DNA of 64,000 bases from Holothuria scabra (taxonomy: Eukaryota > Echinodermata > Holothuroidea > Aspidochirotida > Holothuriidae), in the NCBI GenBank assembly GCA_037179385.1, contig CM074193.1, forward strand, positions 39,960,846 to 40,024,845, given 5' to 3'. The notes beneath the pieces are model-generated. The model saw only the letters and a program-made list of their open reading frames with translations, did not search any database and was not told where the DNA came from. The translations under genes and the position numbers were made by a program. Shown here piece after piece: positions 22,297 through 35,607 of the stretch. Each line of letters opens with the position of its first letter. The first letter of the stretch is position 1.

Positions 22297-24599
22297 TTTA
22301 TTTGAATGATTCTCTTTGCCCAAATGAATGGAATTTGGGGCTCCTTCTGTGTAGACCTTTTAACATGGAGAAACGGTAACCGTTCGTGATAAGTGCGAAT
22401 ATACAAGACCTGAGACAAAGACTTCAATGCGGTATTATTATATACGTCTTTTGTCGTTGATAAAGGCCGCCTTCATACAGTGCGTCTGTCTATCAAGCGA
22501 TTTTTCGGAAGCAAAAATGGATGTTATTCGGTTAGATGTGTTTTACGCTTACCTAATTATATTCGAATTCTGTGTGCACTAGAGGAATGACGCGCGCACA
22601 TACGGACCGGATTTCGAACGCACAAAACGACGTTTAACAGAATCAGAATTATCAGAATTCAAACTTGTCTCTCTGCGGCACCGCCGTCAAACTTGACCAC
22701 GTTCATTTGCAGATACATACTCAATGACACGATTCGGTTTTGGAAAAAACTCTTCTTTGTATGCTTGCTTTCAATTCGGGTTCATTAAAGTATGATAGTT
22801 CCTATAAAACTACATTCCGTGGCTCTGTTGCGTATGATCTGAAGCGTGCGTTTTCATTGGCGTTTTCTGTCCAGATAAAGCTTGGGCCATCCACCTGTAT
22901 GCAATCCAGTTCTGTATAGTTGTTGGGAACTAGGTCCTGCTTTTATCACTTCCTAATTAAAGGAACACCACAGTGAAGAAAATTAGGTCTATTTTATAGC
23001 CTATGTAATGTGTTTCAAAAAAAAACTGCTTAATTGCTAGGATCAGCTTGGTTTTTCTCCTTTTGGTTGCGTTTCATCATCAAGCAAATTTAAAAACGCT
23101 TGACGACCAATAGGACTGAACACCCTTTAGCCTTGCTGGCTCGATAAGAGCGGAACCAGTGAGTTTCAATCATGCTTTGCCGTAATCATAAACTGCTAAA
23201 TATTTCTTCAAAATGTCCTCATATGAGTGCATCTCTCATTTATCGCACGCCTCGGCTGGGCTTGTACAATGTGTCCACCGTATTCCCCGCTTATGGCAAG
23301 AGGCGACTACAGATGAGGAACTGAGCAGTATCGGACACTGAACTGGAAATAAACAGCGTTATTAACCATTATTTTGTCTGTCTTACATGGACAGGGGTAT
23401 TTGCTTCAGTCCCTCTGTACAACTGAAAAAGGAATATGCCACACAATACTCTACGTGGTCAGCATTCTTCCCTTATCTTGGCTGTTTCATTTATCTTCGA
23501 GCAGAGATGACGGATTACAAAACTCTGTCATTATTCGCAATCAGAGGGGAAACCCACTTACAAATATTTCTCCATTCAGTCTGAATAATTCCCACTTCTA
23601 CACTTAATTTAACGAGGACGGGATGTGATACGTTCATTAATGCCAACTTGGGGCAACGGCTAAGGTTGAAAACCCCTGCTTTAAAATAAATGTACTTTAC
23701 ACAGTGCACACAAGCACTTGAGCAGTGTTTTCGTAATAATAGTTAATAAAATTTAACTCTGTTTTCCACTTGTCACAACTTATCCCAATTTACCTTCAGA
23801 GTCAAAAAGACAAAAGCGCATACACCTTAAATATTTGTAATCGATTTATTACTTGGAACGCCACAAAGGACAAGTGGAATGTGTCCCTCGTGATGTATAT
23901 GACATGTATCCATGTCACTTACGTTTCTCACGCCGATCACTACCACTATGTAGTTATTTATCAACCTCTGTGTTTTACAATGCTGTAAATCTATGTTGAT
24001 TTGACAACCCCCTGCCAAGTCGAACTAAATATTACTTGTGTCTTGGGAGGAATTTAAATCTTCCGGTTAACTGCTTAGTGTTGCCAACGATCATTTGCAG
24101 TTTGTGCATATCTTTGATTATAAGTATAAAGTACACTTTTTAACACTTTAAATAGGCCTATCTTAATGTGGGCTCACGTTGGGCTGCGAATACTTGCTAC
24201 CCTAAACCCTGCTCGAGGACGATTCGTGCGCACAAATAACCTAAGATCAAACTAAAATTAAGGGCGTTTCCGTCATGTACCTTAGTAAGAAATACACCAC
24301 TTGGTTGTTCTCAAATGGTTCTCTCGTTATCTGGAGTAAACCTGGGATTTCCTGATCAGACCTGATGCACTTATGACCATATTTATATCTCAGGTTGCGG
24401 TTTCCTATGTGGGGACGTTCTGTCATTCAAGTAGCAGTTGTTGCTAAGATTATCGAACCACGGAATTGAGGTATAGCAGTCAGAGGTTTACGCCTGTTAT
24501 GGTCTCTAGAGTTTATAGAAACAGATGGACACATGTCACGTGCTTCTGTGTGAGATTTTTTATATAGAAACCTTGCCGTTAGCTAAAAAATCTATGCGA
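22297..24599. other. No recognised gene
   Basis: Unclassified DNA. GGAATATG-type segments near 23.4 kb resemble others at 20.22 and 43.5 kb, suggesting an unresolved dispersed repeat. Confidence 0.35.
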
Positions 24600-24920
24600 T
24601 GGTGATGTCGTGTGTATGTACGTGTGTGTTTTTATGTAACACTTTGCTTGTATACGCAATTTCCCAAGATGAAAAAAGATCCGACAGTATTCATATTTGG
24701 TATAGAGATTTGACAGGTTGAGAATAAGAAGCATTTTGCTTTTTGTGGAGTTCAAAGGTTATCTGAGGTCATCAGAGATTTAAAAAACCCAAACCCTGTA
24801 ATATGATATCTTATTTAAGGTATGAACAACACCTTATATCATTGGTATATAAATGTTTGATGTTGACAGGAGGAACCCTATCATGTTTAGTGGAGGTCAA
24901 TGTCATTTGAAGTCACACTC
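24600..24920 (+). repeat. Truncated Helentron-like array fragment
   Basis: GT-rich head (GTGTGTATGTACGTGTGTG), TTATGTAACACTTTGCTTG, and two diverged 145-bp units ending exactly against the TTAA MITE at 24925. Neither a 5' terminal repeat nor a 3' hairpin is present. Confidence 0.55.
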
Positions 24921-24924
24921 TTAA

Positions 24925-25481
24925 AGTAAACTTAAAGTCCAAATATTCAAAAATATATATTAAACACCATGAAAAATAAATTCTAACAGTCCAACTCCCA
25001 TCTCCATGGGACATTCCTGAGCTGAGATATAAAATGGTGAAGTTTATTCACTCAAATTAAAATGGTACGTTGCGCAATAATTTGTGATGTCATTCTTGTA
25101 CTACTCAAATTACAATCTTTGTATTTCTTTGTTTTTCCGAACGTTACTGCACCTTGTACAGAGGTGGGATACACTGTTACTCGTAGGTAGTGATGTAATT
25201 AATTAAGCCCTCCTTGTGCAACATGCTATACAGAAAACAGGAAGTGTCCAAGGTCGTACAAACATTTTTAACTTTAAAGGGAAGCAAAGCATGTTATGTG
25301 AGTTGTACAAGAAGAAGGTCACAAATTATTGCGCAATCGACCTATTTGTTTTAAGTGAATAAATTTCAACATTTTATATCTCAGCTCAAGAATGTCCCAT
25401 GGAGATGGGAGTTGAACTATTAAGATCCATTTTTCATGCTCTTCAATATATATTTTTGAATATTTTGACTTGAGGTACACT
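24925..25481. mobile_element. TTAA foldback MITE, 557 bp, copy 1
   Basis: Termini AGTAAACTTAAAGTCC and reversed AGTGTACCTCAAGTCA. Long imperfect arms of about 200 bp pair across the element (TGAGCTGAGATATAAAATG against CATTTTATATCTCAGCTCA). Flanks are TTAA (24921-24924) and TGAA (25482-25485). Same family as 49238-49795. Confidence 0.85.
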
Positions 25482-25602
25482 TGAAAAGATGTTCAAGAAT
25501 TAAACGCTTTTCCAAATCATTTTACGCCTCACTTATAAAAACGTTTAGATGCAGCATTGAGAATGAGCTAAATGCAATACGATCGGAAAATTACCAGATA
25601 AA

Positions 25603-25641
25603 ATCATGGTAGTACTACCTCCGAGGTAGTACTTCCATGAT
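25603..25641. repeat. Nearly perfect palindrome, 19-bp arms
   Basis: ATCATGGTAGTACTACCTC and GAGGTAGTACTTCCATGAT pair at 17 of 19 positions with a one-base loop. Confidence 0.7.
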
Positions 25642-26037
25642 AAAATGTACTACTATTTCCCCGCAAAAATTTAGGCTATTCACCCTCGTACGTCTGCCTG
25701 TGTAATCTGCCCAGTTAAAACATCCCTCAACGTTGAAACTTTCGTCTGAACAATAATCTACCATTCCCGGCACAATGATACCCAAACTTTGAATTGAGGA
25801 TCATACAATTATTATTTTTTATAGGCTGCTAGAATGTGTGGCCAATTTTCATTGTGGTTTCTGTTCAAATGCCATTTAGTGGATGTGGGTAAGACATTCT
25901 CTGTTCCAGTTTCTCCATAAAAATGATAGTAAAATCATAAACTTCTCCAATATTATATTTGGTAGGTATGGTTTTGGATGGCGACGACAGAATAACAAAT
26001 TGCTTTAAATTCTTTCACTCACAGCAGTCAGGTGAAA

Positions 26038-26215
26038 AGTGGTGATAGGGACATTCGTAACAAAAGTGGTTGTCAATTTCAAAGGTGGTAGCCTCTGTTG
26101 TGACAAAAGAGGGCGCCAGTTATGACAAAAGTGGTAACCTGTAACAAACTTGTGACAAAAGTTGTGAGCTGTGACAAGAGTGGTTGATTGTGACTAAAGT
26201 GATTGCTACAGGCGG
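26038..26215 (+). repeat. Degenerate short tandem repeat based on GTGACAAAAGTGG
   Basis: Variants of TGTGACAAAAGTGGTNG occur about eight times with irregular spacing of about 20-27 bp. No coding sense. Confidence 0.6.
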
Positions 26216-26340
26216 TACAAAAGAATGAAGCAGGTGAGCCAAAGACTCAGGTGTATGCGCAAAGTCCACGGAAAGTTTTTAATTTGGGAAAGAGTTTTAA
26301 CAGAAAAAAAGTCAAAATGCTTCTACATTCGAAAAAAAAG

Positions 26341-26372
<32 letters not shown>

Positions 26373-26632
26373 ACTCGCGGCACCCTCTGCAGACAGAGAA
26401 TGTAAAAGAACTTTTAATTTTGGATAAGTGTGTGAGCAATTAGCTCACCTGTGTAATTTGATAATGGTCATAAAGGTCAGATTACGAGTACCCCACGGTC
26501 TTGCCGAAATATTGCATTAGAAATAGTTTATTTCCATGACAAACGTTTTTACAGACTTCGTGCCAAGACAACTTCAGTTTCCTAAAAATGTGTTTGTTTA
26601 TTTTAAGCTGATGTTGGTGCTTGGTCATCAGA

Positions 26633-26924
26633 CAGTGGCGGCGCCAGAATGTTTCAATAGGGGGAAAACTAAGAGCAAAGGACAATGTTGGGGGAAAATT
26701 TTGTGGGGCGCAACGGGACACCGAGCTCAAAGTGCCAGTACTTGGGGTTGGGGTCCAGGAGGCGAAACTCCTGGAAGTTCTGATGTCTTATCATACGTTA
26801 CGTTACATGTACGTTATACATTTTTGCCTATAACCCAACTCCTGACTGATCTAATTTAGGGGATGGGGAGAAAAACTGGGGGACTGAGAATGCCCCCTCA
26901 TGCCTCGCAGTAGTGCCGCCACTG
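26633..26924. mobile_element. hAT-like MITE, 292 bp, 8-bp target duplication
   Basis: Ten-base perfect terminal inverted repeat CAGTGGCGGC/GCCGCCACTG, flanked by TCATCAGA (26625-26632) and TCATCAGG (26925-26932). Same family as 4945-5276. No coding capacity. Confidence 0.85.
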
Positions 26925-26989
26925 TCATCAGGAAGAGCTTTCCATATTAAGTAAACATGACTTTACAAAAGAGGCAAGCCAAGATTTCT

Positions 26990-27345
26990 CTTGCCGCTTT
27001 TAGATCTTGAATGCTGAGCTCCGTCATAATGACACCTTCAGCCAATGGACACGAAAAACCAACAAAAATGGGATTGATGCGTAATTTCGATATGTTTGGG
27101 ATGCTATTTGATGAAAATTTTGACAATTTATTAAAGATTCGCGAAAATGGTTTACTATGGTGCAATAAAAGTCTACGGCACTTGATCTAGTTGGAAAAGT
27201 CGATATAGTCTTAGTCTGGATAAACGTGCTACACCCAGTATGAAAATATTCCATCTGGAATTTCAGATTTCCTACCTATCGTGGCTCTGACGATTTTTTT
27301 AGGGTGGGAGTGGACATACCCAACACACCCGGTCGCAACGGCCCT
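26990..27345 (+). repeat. Dispersed repeat R2, copy 2 (uninterrupted)
   Basis: Contains AATGCTGAGCTCCGTCATAATGAC, the intact counterpart of the site split by the MITE in copy 1. It ends CGCAACGGCCCTG, again hAT-terminus-like. The ORFs on either strand show no protein signature. Confidence 0.65.
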
Positions 27346-29140
27346 GATTATTTATAGGTAGTAGTTTGCGAGTTTCTTACATAGCCTACATACACAGCAA
27401 TGTGTAAGAGGCAGACAACTTTGCTTAATCCCTTCTACTTGAATTGGGACTCCCAATGAATATTAGATAAAAGAAGTGTACGATTTCGACACATTCTCCC
27501 CTCTCAAAAGAAGTAATTTGGCGCCAACCGCAATGCGGTTGTGAGTAAATTAATGTTTGGTGATACGCATCATTTGGAGACACTAAAAACGATTTTGGAC
27601 ATGGAACGTCGCAGTGGTTTAAACCGGTATTAGGAAGACAAGATACATCTCATACGCCTGCTATCAGACAGGATTAGCCGATATTATGGGTAGACTAGAA
27701 ACCCCTTAGGCAGAAGCCAATAGCTTCCTTTTGTTAGCCTACTCGATATAGCTTACAAAAGAGCATCAATATAACCGGTCATTTTTAGAGAAGCAAAAAT
27801 GGGCCCTAACTTACATGCAATGACGAAATGATATTAATTTCAACTGAAGTAAATAGTAATAGACAGTCAGTGGAGGTTGGAAGTGGGCCTGAAATATTAA
27901 TATTTGACTGGACTTATTTTAACCGTATGTGGGTCAGACTGCATCATATGTGATATCAAGGTCATTGTGGCCTACTAACAAAGCACTAGATTATGTTAGA
28001 TTGCCGAGTACTGTGGAAGAACGGTTGATTTCCGATCATTTTAGTCTTGAAAGAGTCTTCTCCTTCACATCTACCTTTCAGTCAAATCGGGAGCAAGTTA
28101 TTTGATTGCAATTCCTGTTGTACTGTTCTTAGTCAGTCACACTTGGTCCAGCTTGAAGGATTTGGGCCAATTCTATTGCCCCGTTGACCTGTTGACGCAG
28201 TCCCATATTGTTATGTCACATTATGACACACATGAGTTAATGCTTCATTCCAGCTGCAGGAATCGCATTAACTCACTGCAGGATGAATCTCTTCAGAAGA
28301 AAAGATAGTAAATACCGTTACTTGCTCAGCATTGTTACAACTGATCATGTAAAAATTAATCGATACTGTAAAAACCAGACGGGTATCCGGGTTTCATTGG
28401 ACTTCATGATGCAATGTATTCAGACAATGGCTACCTTTGCAGTTAATGGCAGGTAGGATTGTAAGGCACTTTCTCACTGTTTACAGTCATATCTGAAGTG
28501 GCGTGAAGACCCTCCCATCAATATCACCTTGAAGTAACTTCGTTTGTACACAACAGATGTATTGTTTTTAACTCAGAACTCAAATGTGATCTTAACGGCA
28601 CCTGCAACATCACTTATATCACAACCATTCCGCGTTATAATAAAAGAAGTCTAGTCCAAGATTTATATCTAATGCCCTCCAAATTTTCCTCACACTTTTC
28701 ACAACTTACATTTAAATTTAGGCAAATAAGGTCAAAAATTATTTTGAGTCAATTCGACGCACGTTCTTTTGCCGTTGCCTATGACGCAATCATTTCCGTA
28801 TGCATGAGTTTTATGGTCACGATATGTATAGACCTATCCACGAAGTTTCAAATTAAATTCATATCCCTCCAAGAGAAGTTCACTGCATTTTTATACTTTC
28901 TACTCATTATGATCCCTACTCCATCCCCTAGAAAAAACTGGCAAAGTTAACGTTTGACATGAACTTCATTAACTTCCAGTGTGGGTTTTTTGAAGCTTTG
29001 TCTTAAAAGTTTACGATACTTCCTTATCATATTTGACCCTTTGTATAGCCTTCGTTTTGAAACGGGGTCCTAGAATATTAAGTAGCCCATTTGCATTTAT
29101 CCTAAAAGGGTGATAGACTTTAAATTCCTTCTCCCAGAAA
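27346..29140. other. No recognised gene
   Basis: Frames of 68-92 codons at 28.1 and 28.7 kb show no domain motif. No repeat boundaries found. Confidence 0.35.
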
Positions 29141-29144
29141 TTAA

Positions 29145-29477
29145 AGAGGCTCATTGAGTTGATATAGATAACTTAATGACAGTCTCGAAGGGTCACTACC
29201 ACAAAACAATGTTTATAGTTAGCATAACAAGTCAAGTTTCAAGTCCAAAAGTCACAGAAAACGTTAAATTTTTGAATTTTCCAGTGTCCCTACTTGTAAT
29301 GGTTTTGTACATAATTTGAAAACCGACTTGAATTGTTAATTACTCACTCGTAAAACACTTATTTGTATGTAGGGTATGGGGATTGCCTACGTTTGACCAT
29401 TTGTCATTGGTATGTGAAGAAAACTTAAAAGGTTTGGAAATATTTGTTGAATTCATGAACCAACTCAATGAGCCGCT
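29145..29477. mobile_element. TTAA-flanked inverted-repeat element, 333 bp
   Basis: AGAGGCTCATTGAGTTG at the left and reversed AGCGGCTCATTGAGTTG at the right, with TTAA at 29141-29144 and 29478-29481. Non-coding. Confidence 0.8.
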
Positions 29478-29481
29478 TTAA

Positions 29482-31347
29482 AACCTATAAGTAATTTACT
29501 TGGTTTATGACGTCATCGGCCACTCAAGAACAATTTTACACGGCCAGATAAGTACCCGCCCGTACGTTACATACCGGTATAGTAAAATGGAATAAAACAC
29601 CATCGAATTTCTTTGTCTTACATCCATTTAAATATTTTAACACCATATCACGTTACATCAAAATTCGAAACGTAATAAATTGAATTTTATAATAAACTAG
29701 TGAAACAAATAAAAATACTAAAAACTGGCTCTGTACTTTATTGCCCTGGATGTTATATAAAGGTGCTTCTTTTGAATACCTCCCTGTAATCATGCATTGC
29801 TGTGACGGTTATAACGTTCCCTTTCTTCACGGCAAAAGGTGCAATTTCTTGTCAGACGACCTTACAGTACCTCAGTCTTCACACTTTGCTTCACCCATCG
29901 AATTAATCCGATGCCATGGACCTACGTTCTCACATTTTTATCTTCAAAATGTTATAGTCTTGACTTGTATCTTAATCAATCGTTATTTATGTTCATATTC
30001 TATAGTATCTCACAAGAAACTGACATTCCTTATTTATAAGCGAAGGAAAAATTTCCTACAAATTTACTTTCAATGACATGTTTTCCCCGTAACATTGTAC
30101 TCCGACTGAGAAAAACTGCATTTGAGTGAATTCACAGTTCAGATTTTTGACCTGCTTATCATCTCTATCTATGAATTATGTTTGAAATTTGCAGCTCGCA
30201 GTTTCAGTGGTGAGTCAATATATACATTTCAAGGAAAGATCAATAAAAGCCTCTCAATACAATTAGTTTCGTGATCATTTTTACACTCGTTTTAATCTTT
30301 TCTGCCATTCTCTGTGTAATTATTTCTTCATTTCATGCTTGGATTTCTTTGCACCGTTGGTGTCTCGACCTATATCACAAATAACTTTCACACTATGATA
30401 TTACGAGAAGCACATGAGAAGACGAACGGATACATGGAAAATGAATATGGCACAGAACGGAAATGAATCTTGAATCTGTAGGACTACCACTAACACCTCC
30501 TCCTTCTCGGACAAAGGTCAACATGTGTGTTTACGATACCAAAAGAACAGGGATTTTTCGTTGTCCTCCGTTAGGACCTACTGATAGACTGTCTTACCAT
30601 GAAATTGTTCAGTTGAAAAATTTGAAAATAATTCCTGCAGACCTTATGAAATCTGGAATCGCTTATAAAATACAAAAAATTCTCAGCAGAAAAAACTAAT
30701 ATCAAATATACATTGAAAGAGTTTAGCATTGACATAAGTTGACATAAGTTTGTATACAAAACGGTGATTTGCTCATTTTATACCAACATTTCTAAATTGT
30801 TCCAATCAAAGGGTAAATTTAATCAGTTATACTTCGAAATGATGTGTTTAGGTGAAAACAGGTCAAAAAAGTTAATGCCGATTTTTATGCAAAACTTCAA
30901 GTGATTGTATACGATTTTAAATTTTGTAACGTCACAAATTGGGGGGGGGGGGGGGGATTCCTCAAAATTATACGTCAATTTATGCCCCAAATCACGTCTT
31001 CTACACCAAAAATGAAACCAATTCCTCTTTCTTGTTACTATGACATAGAGCTCCCAAAACATGTTTCTTCGTGTATATGTGGCTACAAGTGCTAATCCTC
31101 TACATAACGTAAATAAGATCATCACAAATTTGGAATGCAAAATCCTGTTTGCCCCGTAGACATCAATCCAATATACTGACGATTTTTCATCTCAAAAGTT
31201 AGGTGTGCCCAATCAAAATGTTTTCAGAAGTGTGTAATAGTGTGAACATTACAAGTCCACTTTTAGCCAGACCTTTAACTCAACTTCGACTATTGCATAT
31301 AACAAAAACGCTAAAAATACAGTTTTTGCGCGCACACAATACGGTAA
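29482..31347. other. No recognised gene; one poly-G tract
   Basis: A poly-G run at about 30942-30957 suggests an old member of the G-tract repeat family on the minus strand (reversed: TTAGGTGAAAACAGG side), but ends were not resolved. Confidence 0.35.
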
Positions 31348-31355
31348 CTAATAAG

Positions 31356-31473
31356 TAGCCTGCGTAGCGTCTCTTTCGTCTGTGGCTGCAGCCCCTTTTA
31401 GGCTGCCGCCACTCAGATTTGATTTTCTCGTAGCGATGAGCTGGACAAAAAAATCTTCCGCCCCGCGGGCTAA
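31356..31473. mobile_element. hAT-like MITE, 118 bp, perfect 8-bp target duplication
   Basis: TAGCCTGCG at the left and CGCGGGCTA near the right end are inverted; exact CTAATAAG copies lie at 31348-31355 and 31474-31481. The interior is distinctly more GC-rich than its surroundings. Confidence 0.75.
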
Positions 31474-32223
31474 CTAATAAGCTTCTTTTTGATATGCCGA
31501 GAACGTCTAACTGTAGTGAGTACTTTAAAAGTTAATTCCAGACTTGAGGAATACATTCAATGTATTGTTAACATGGAGCTCTTTTCTAGCTTTGTCCCAT
31601 GGACAAGCAGACGTAAAGATTTGCTATACCTAATTACAACCTTCTATTCTATGGAGTCTTCCACACCAATTTCCTATCTCGAAACAGCTCGATTAAAAAT
31701 TTAGTCTGCGATGAGAGCCTAAACCAGTCTAAAATCTTTCCAATCGCAGAAGTAGCGTATAGGTGACTGTACTTTTCTGTTTCTTCACGATTGATATATT
31801 TTTATTTGGCCGTAGTATCATACTTCCTCCCAAATTACTCCTATACAGGCTGCAGATTAGCAAGCCTCAAGCCATTCGTGTTGCAGCCATTTACGCTCAT
31901 AAATTGAATTTAGACAACATTATAGCCGTGTAACAGTTTATCAACTGAAAAAGTGTTTCGTGGAAGAGATGATGACGTGTAAAGTTTAGAGGGAGTAAAA
32001 CTGAGCCAAGAGTAATGTTTCTCATATGGGTAATATTTGAGATTGGTCGATGTGTGACTTTTTCATTGAGGAAACATGGCGCGATGGTGGGCCGTTAGTG
32101 TGGAACAGTACAAAAGTAAGATGGATAAAGAATAACTTTGGATACATGACGCTTCATTTTAATTTATTTGGTTGTTTTTGACAGTATATGATAGTACGGT
32201 AATCTTGTACAATTCAAGGTTAA

Positions 32224-32371
32224 TCAACGCTGGACCGTGCATTGGTAGAGGATAATGTGCGATCGGGGATAATGCAAGCGATGCACGAGGGCGTAGCCCG
32301 AATGCATCCAGCGATAGCATTAACACATGTGAGTGCATTACACTCTACTCAGTGCACAGGTTCAGCGTTGA
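32224..32371. mobile_element. TTAA-flanked palindromic MITE, 148 bp
   Basis: TCAACGCTGGACC and reversed TCAACGCTGAACC at the ends, with pairing continuing for about 40 bp; TTAA at 32220-32223 and 32372-32375. An inner hairpin (GCGATGCACGAGGGCGTAGCCC and its partner) makes nearly the whole element a single stem. Confidence 0.8.
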
Positions 32372-32375
32372 TTAA

Positions 32376-33959
32376 AATTTTCTCTCATACACAACAAGAT
32401 TTGCATTAAAAAAAGACTGAAAAGAAAGAAAACGTCGTTTCTAGATAACGGCATTTTCCACTAAAAATAGAAACATTAAAACCCTAATAACCGTTACAGG
32501 AAATATTCTTGCGCAGTAAACAAAGTATACCATTGCACATACTGGATTCAGTAGAATGATCCATAAACCATAGAATATAACAATAATGTTACTGCCTTTG
32601 AGAAATGTTGCTACTATTTAAGAACTTCAGCAATCCAAGCAAAGACAAAAATTAACACTTCGGGAAGTAAGAAGAAAAAGAAAATGACACTTTGGCAACC
32701 CGGCCCCTAGCAACGAATTTTACATGCACCGTTGCCGTCTAGCCTAGCCTCCTAAGTAACCACGGTACGTAATTATGCTTTTGGGATGCGTGCAGTAACG
32801 TATGCTGCTTTTATTATAATTATGTATGTGTGTCTTAGAGAAGCAAAATATTTTAGAAATGGCATGCGATAGCGTATCAAGGAACTTTGCTTGAAATCAA
32901 AGAGCTGTAATCTGATCATTGAAGTAGTAATCCCATGGTCAGATGGTCATTACTTTCCCACACACTGTAGCCTAGGAGTACATTTGGAAAAACCTTTCTA
33001 TTCGAAAGTGTTCAAGACCTTGTCCGTGCTCTGGTTTGAACTTATACTGGTCTTCAAAAGAAATTTTGGATGATTTGAAGTATGAAGGGGAACTACTTGT
33101 CATAATATGCATCAATGTTTGTTCCTTTTACCCTCGACAGTTTTCATAGTTTTCATCTTTTCCCTCAAAATATTCATTCCTACGTGACGATGAAATGTGA
33201 CCCCGTACCTTGTGTACTTTATCGCCCTTTTGAAACAGCGCTTCGTGAACACGTCTTTCCCAGCTCATTTGAACTTGATCAAGAACGGTTTTATTTACGC
33301 TTAACCTGCTATAATAATGGGGCTTTTAGAGGAGACACAGTGCGGTGGTGTGTCCCGAAGCCTTACATAAATAATGTCAGCGCAGTGTAGAGGGTCTTGG
33401 TGACACTGATTGCCGAGGTCTCCCTTAGGAGTGTTAATCTGCGAATTATGGCAGCAGAATGGAAACGACTCGATGGATTGTATTTGGTTCAGTACCGTGA
33501 AATTGGTCGTGAAGTAACTCCAAATTCCAGCCAAAAGAATAAACTCGTGGTCCTAACAATGATTAAAAGTGTTTTGATTTCACATAATGGAAACACATTT
33601 TTAATCAATTAAATTCCTATGGAAATGCAGAAAAATTAGCAAAAGAAAAACATGATTTTCGGTTTGAATGCCAAATCGTTTTGAACTACACATGGAGGGT
33701 TATATTCTGCAATTTATGTATAGTACAGGAACTCTGGATATCTATGTATCTCAATTTTTTTCATGAAAACTTAACGGAATGGAATTTTCGACTGTCGGCG
33801 TAGGACCTGATTTTTCAGAATTGCGTGTACGCACCGTGCGTGGTCTTTCTCCGCTTAGAGATTCTTTAGGGTATGACTGCATTTTTTGTGCAGAGAATCT
33901 CCTACCTCCAATCCGAAATGCTTCCGTATGGGCGCCTTAGACCGATTTGAACACCAAAT
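32376..33959. other. No recognised gene
   Basis: A 91-codon plus frame (33115-33390) and an overlapping antisense frame lack recognisable motifs. No termini detected. Confidence 0.35.
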
Positions 33960-33967
33960 GTTTCAAG

Positions 33968-35607
33968 CAGTGGCGCAGGAAGCGATATGAAAATGGGGAA
34001 AATGGGGGGGGGGGGGGGGGGGGGGGGAACAAATTTGGACCTTGCGCCTCACCCTACCCCATTGATTAAAATGTATATTTTTAGTGCTAAATTTGTTTGG
34101 CTTTTTTCTACGAGCAAGAACTTTTTTTTTTTTTAAACAAAAAAATTCTGATTTTTTTCTTAAGTGTGAATGCTACTGTATCAGAAACGTAATTTGCGTC
34201 GCTCGGAGCGCACAGAAAATTTGTAAATATGGAGCTTCTATTGCAGAAAATAGTTTAGATTCATGGTTTCTTGTATAGAAATTAGAAATTTGAATTTTGG
34301 GGGGACTATTGAAGAGTCTGCGTTTTCTATTAGCATATATCTGAGATAGCATGTCGACTGATGATTATTGTTGTAACATTATGTTATCTAAGGAGTGAGA
34401 ATTTAGGCTTCTCGGCCACATTCAAAAAGCTCCAGAAACTTTGTTGCCTTTTTTAGACAAAAGTATTAATAAAATAAAACCTCTATTGAACGAAAACTTT
34501 AGGGAAACGACACTGTAGCGGTTAGGAAAGGTTTACCATTGACTGCTTTACGAGCGAGTACTTACTGCATTAAGGGTTGCAATAATTGGCGCGCGAAGCG
34601 CGCAGAAAATTTGAAATTTTTTGAAACTTTTATTAGGAAGAATTTGAAATTTTATGAAAGAAAAGTTGGAAAAACCGCACTGTATTTGACTGGTGTCTCA
34701 AATGGCAAATTTCCGTTTTTCCACTTGTTCGATCCAGCAATGACCCCCTGCTTCCTGCAGCTACGTGACTCCTCTGCAACATTGAACATTTATAGCATTT
34801 TGACACTTCAGTTACCAGATAACTAAAGAATCCATCTACACAGACTACTCAACTGTCAGGGTTAAAAGTATCTGCATAGGTGTGTATGAGAGCAATTTGT
34901 GTATGGTAGGCCGATGGTTCCCTGCCTGGAATATGAAGTCTTGATCGAAGGCCTATCTTCAATTAGCGGGGAGCGTACAGAAAATTTTGAAAAATCGCGA
35001 TCCCTCATACAGTCGGAAACGGCATGTCGCGGGCTTGTAAGGAGTAGCTAAGTTTTCCGATTTTTCTTTCCATTGTGAACACCGCTGCATCAGGTACGTA
35101 TTGGAACTTGTAATGCAAAAGGCTTTGGATTTTGAGATTCCTGTAGGGAAATTTAAATATCTGGGAGACCTGAAGAATCTGAACTTCCTTCATATAATGG
35201 TGGCAAATCTGAGAATGATGCAGGCATGACGATTGAATCGTTGTTGCTACCAGGGAGTTGCCACTAGGCAGCTCCCTGTTTTAGACAAAATATTTCAAAA
35301 TCAAGAGCTTTCGTTGAAGAAAATTTGGAATTCTATGAACGACATTTTACAAAAATAGCAATATCGATGCCCGTGTCTCTTGATGATGAGGTGTCATATA
35401 TATGGTGAATATCCGATTTTGTAATTCCCAGAGCTCGGGAAAGTTGACCGAACTGATCTATTAGCGAGAACATTTTACATTGCATTTTTCGCGCCGGAAT
35501 TTTGATTTTTTGAGATTTGGAAGAATAAATGAAAAAAAAAGCATGCTTCCCCTCCTCATTTTCACTGGGGGTGTCACCCCCACCCCCCACCACTTCCTGG
35601 GCCTATG
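33968..35607 (+). mobile_element. Non-autonomous hAT-like element, 1.64 kb, perfect 8-bp target duplication
   Basis: The left terminus CAGTGGCGCAGGAAG and the reversed right terminus CATAGGCCCAGGAAG form an imperfect terminal inverted repeat. Exact GTTTCAAG duplications lie at 33960-33967 and 35608-35615. Near the left end is a 24-bp poly-G run. Internal GCGC-palindrome/AGAAAATTT units occur near 34.20, 34.59 and 34.96 kb, about 380 bp apart. ORFs inside are short and not transposase-like. Confidence 0.9.

Noticed and set aside
26203..26443. Lysine-rich ORFs near 26.3 kb
   Set aside because: The lysines come from an A-rich tract; there is no domain and no splice support.
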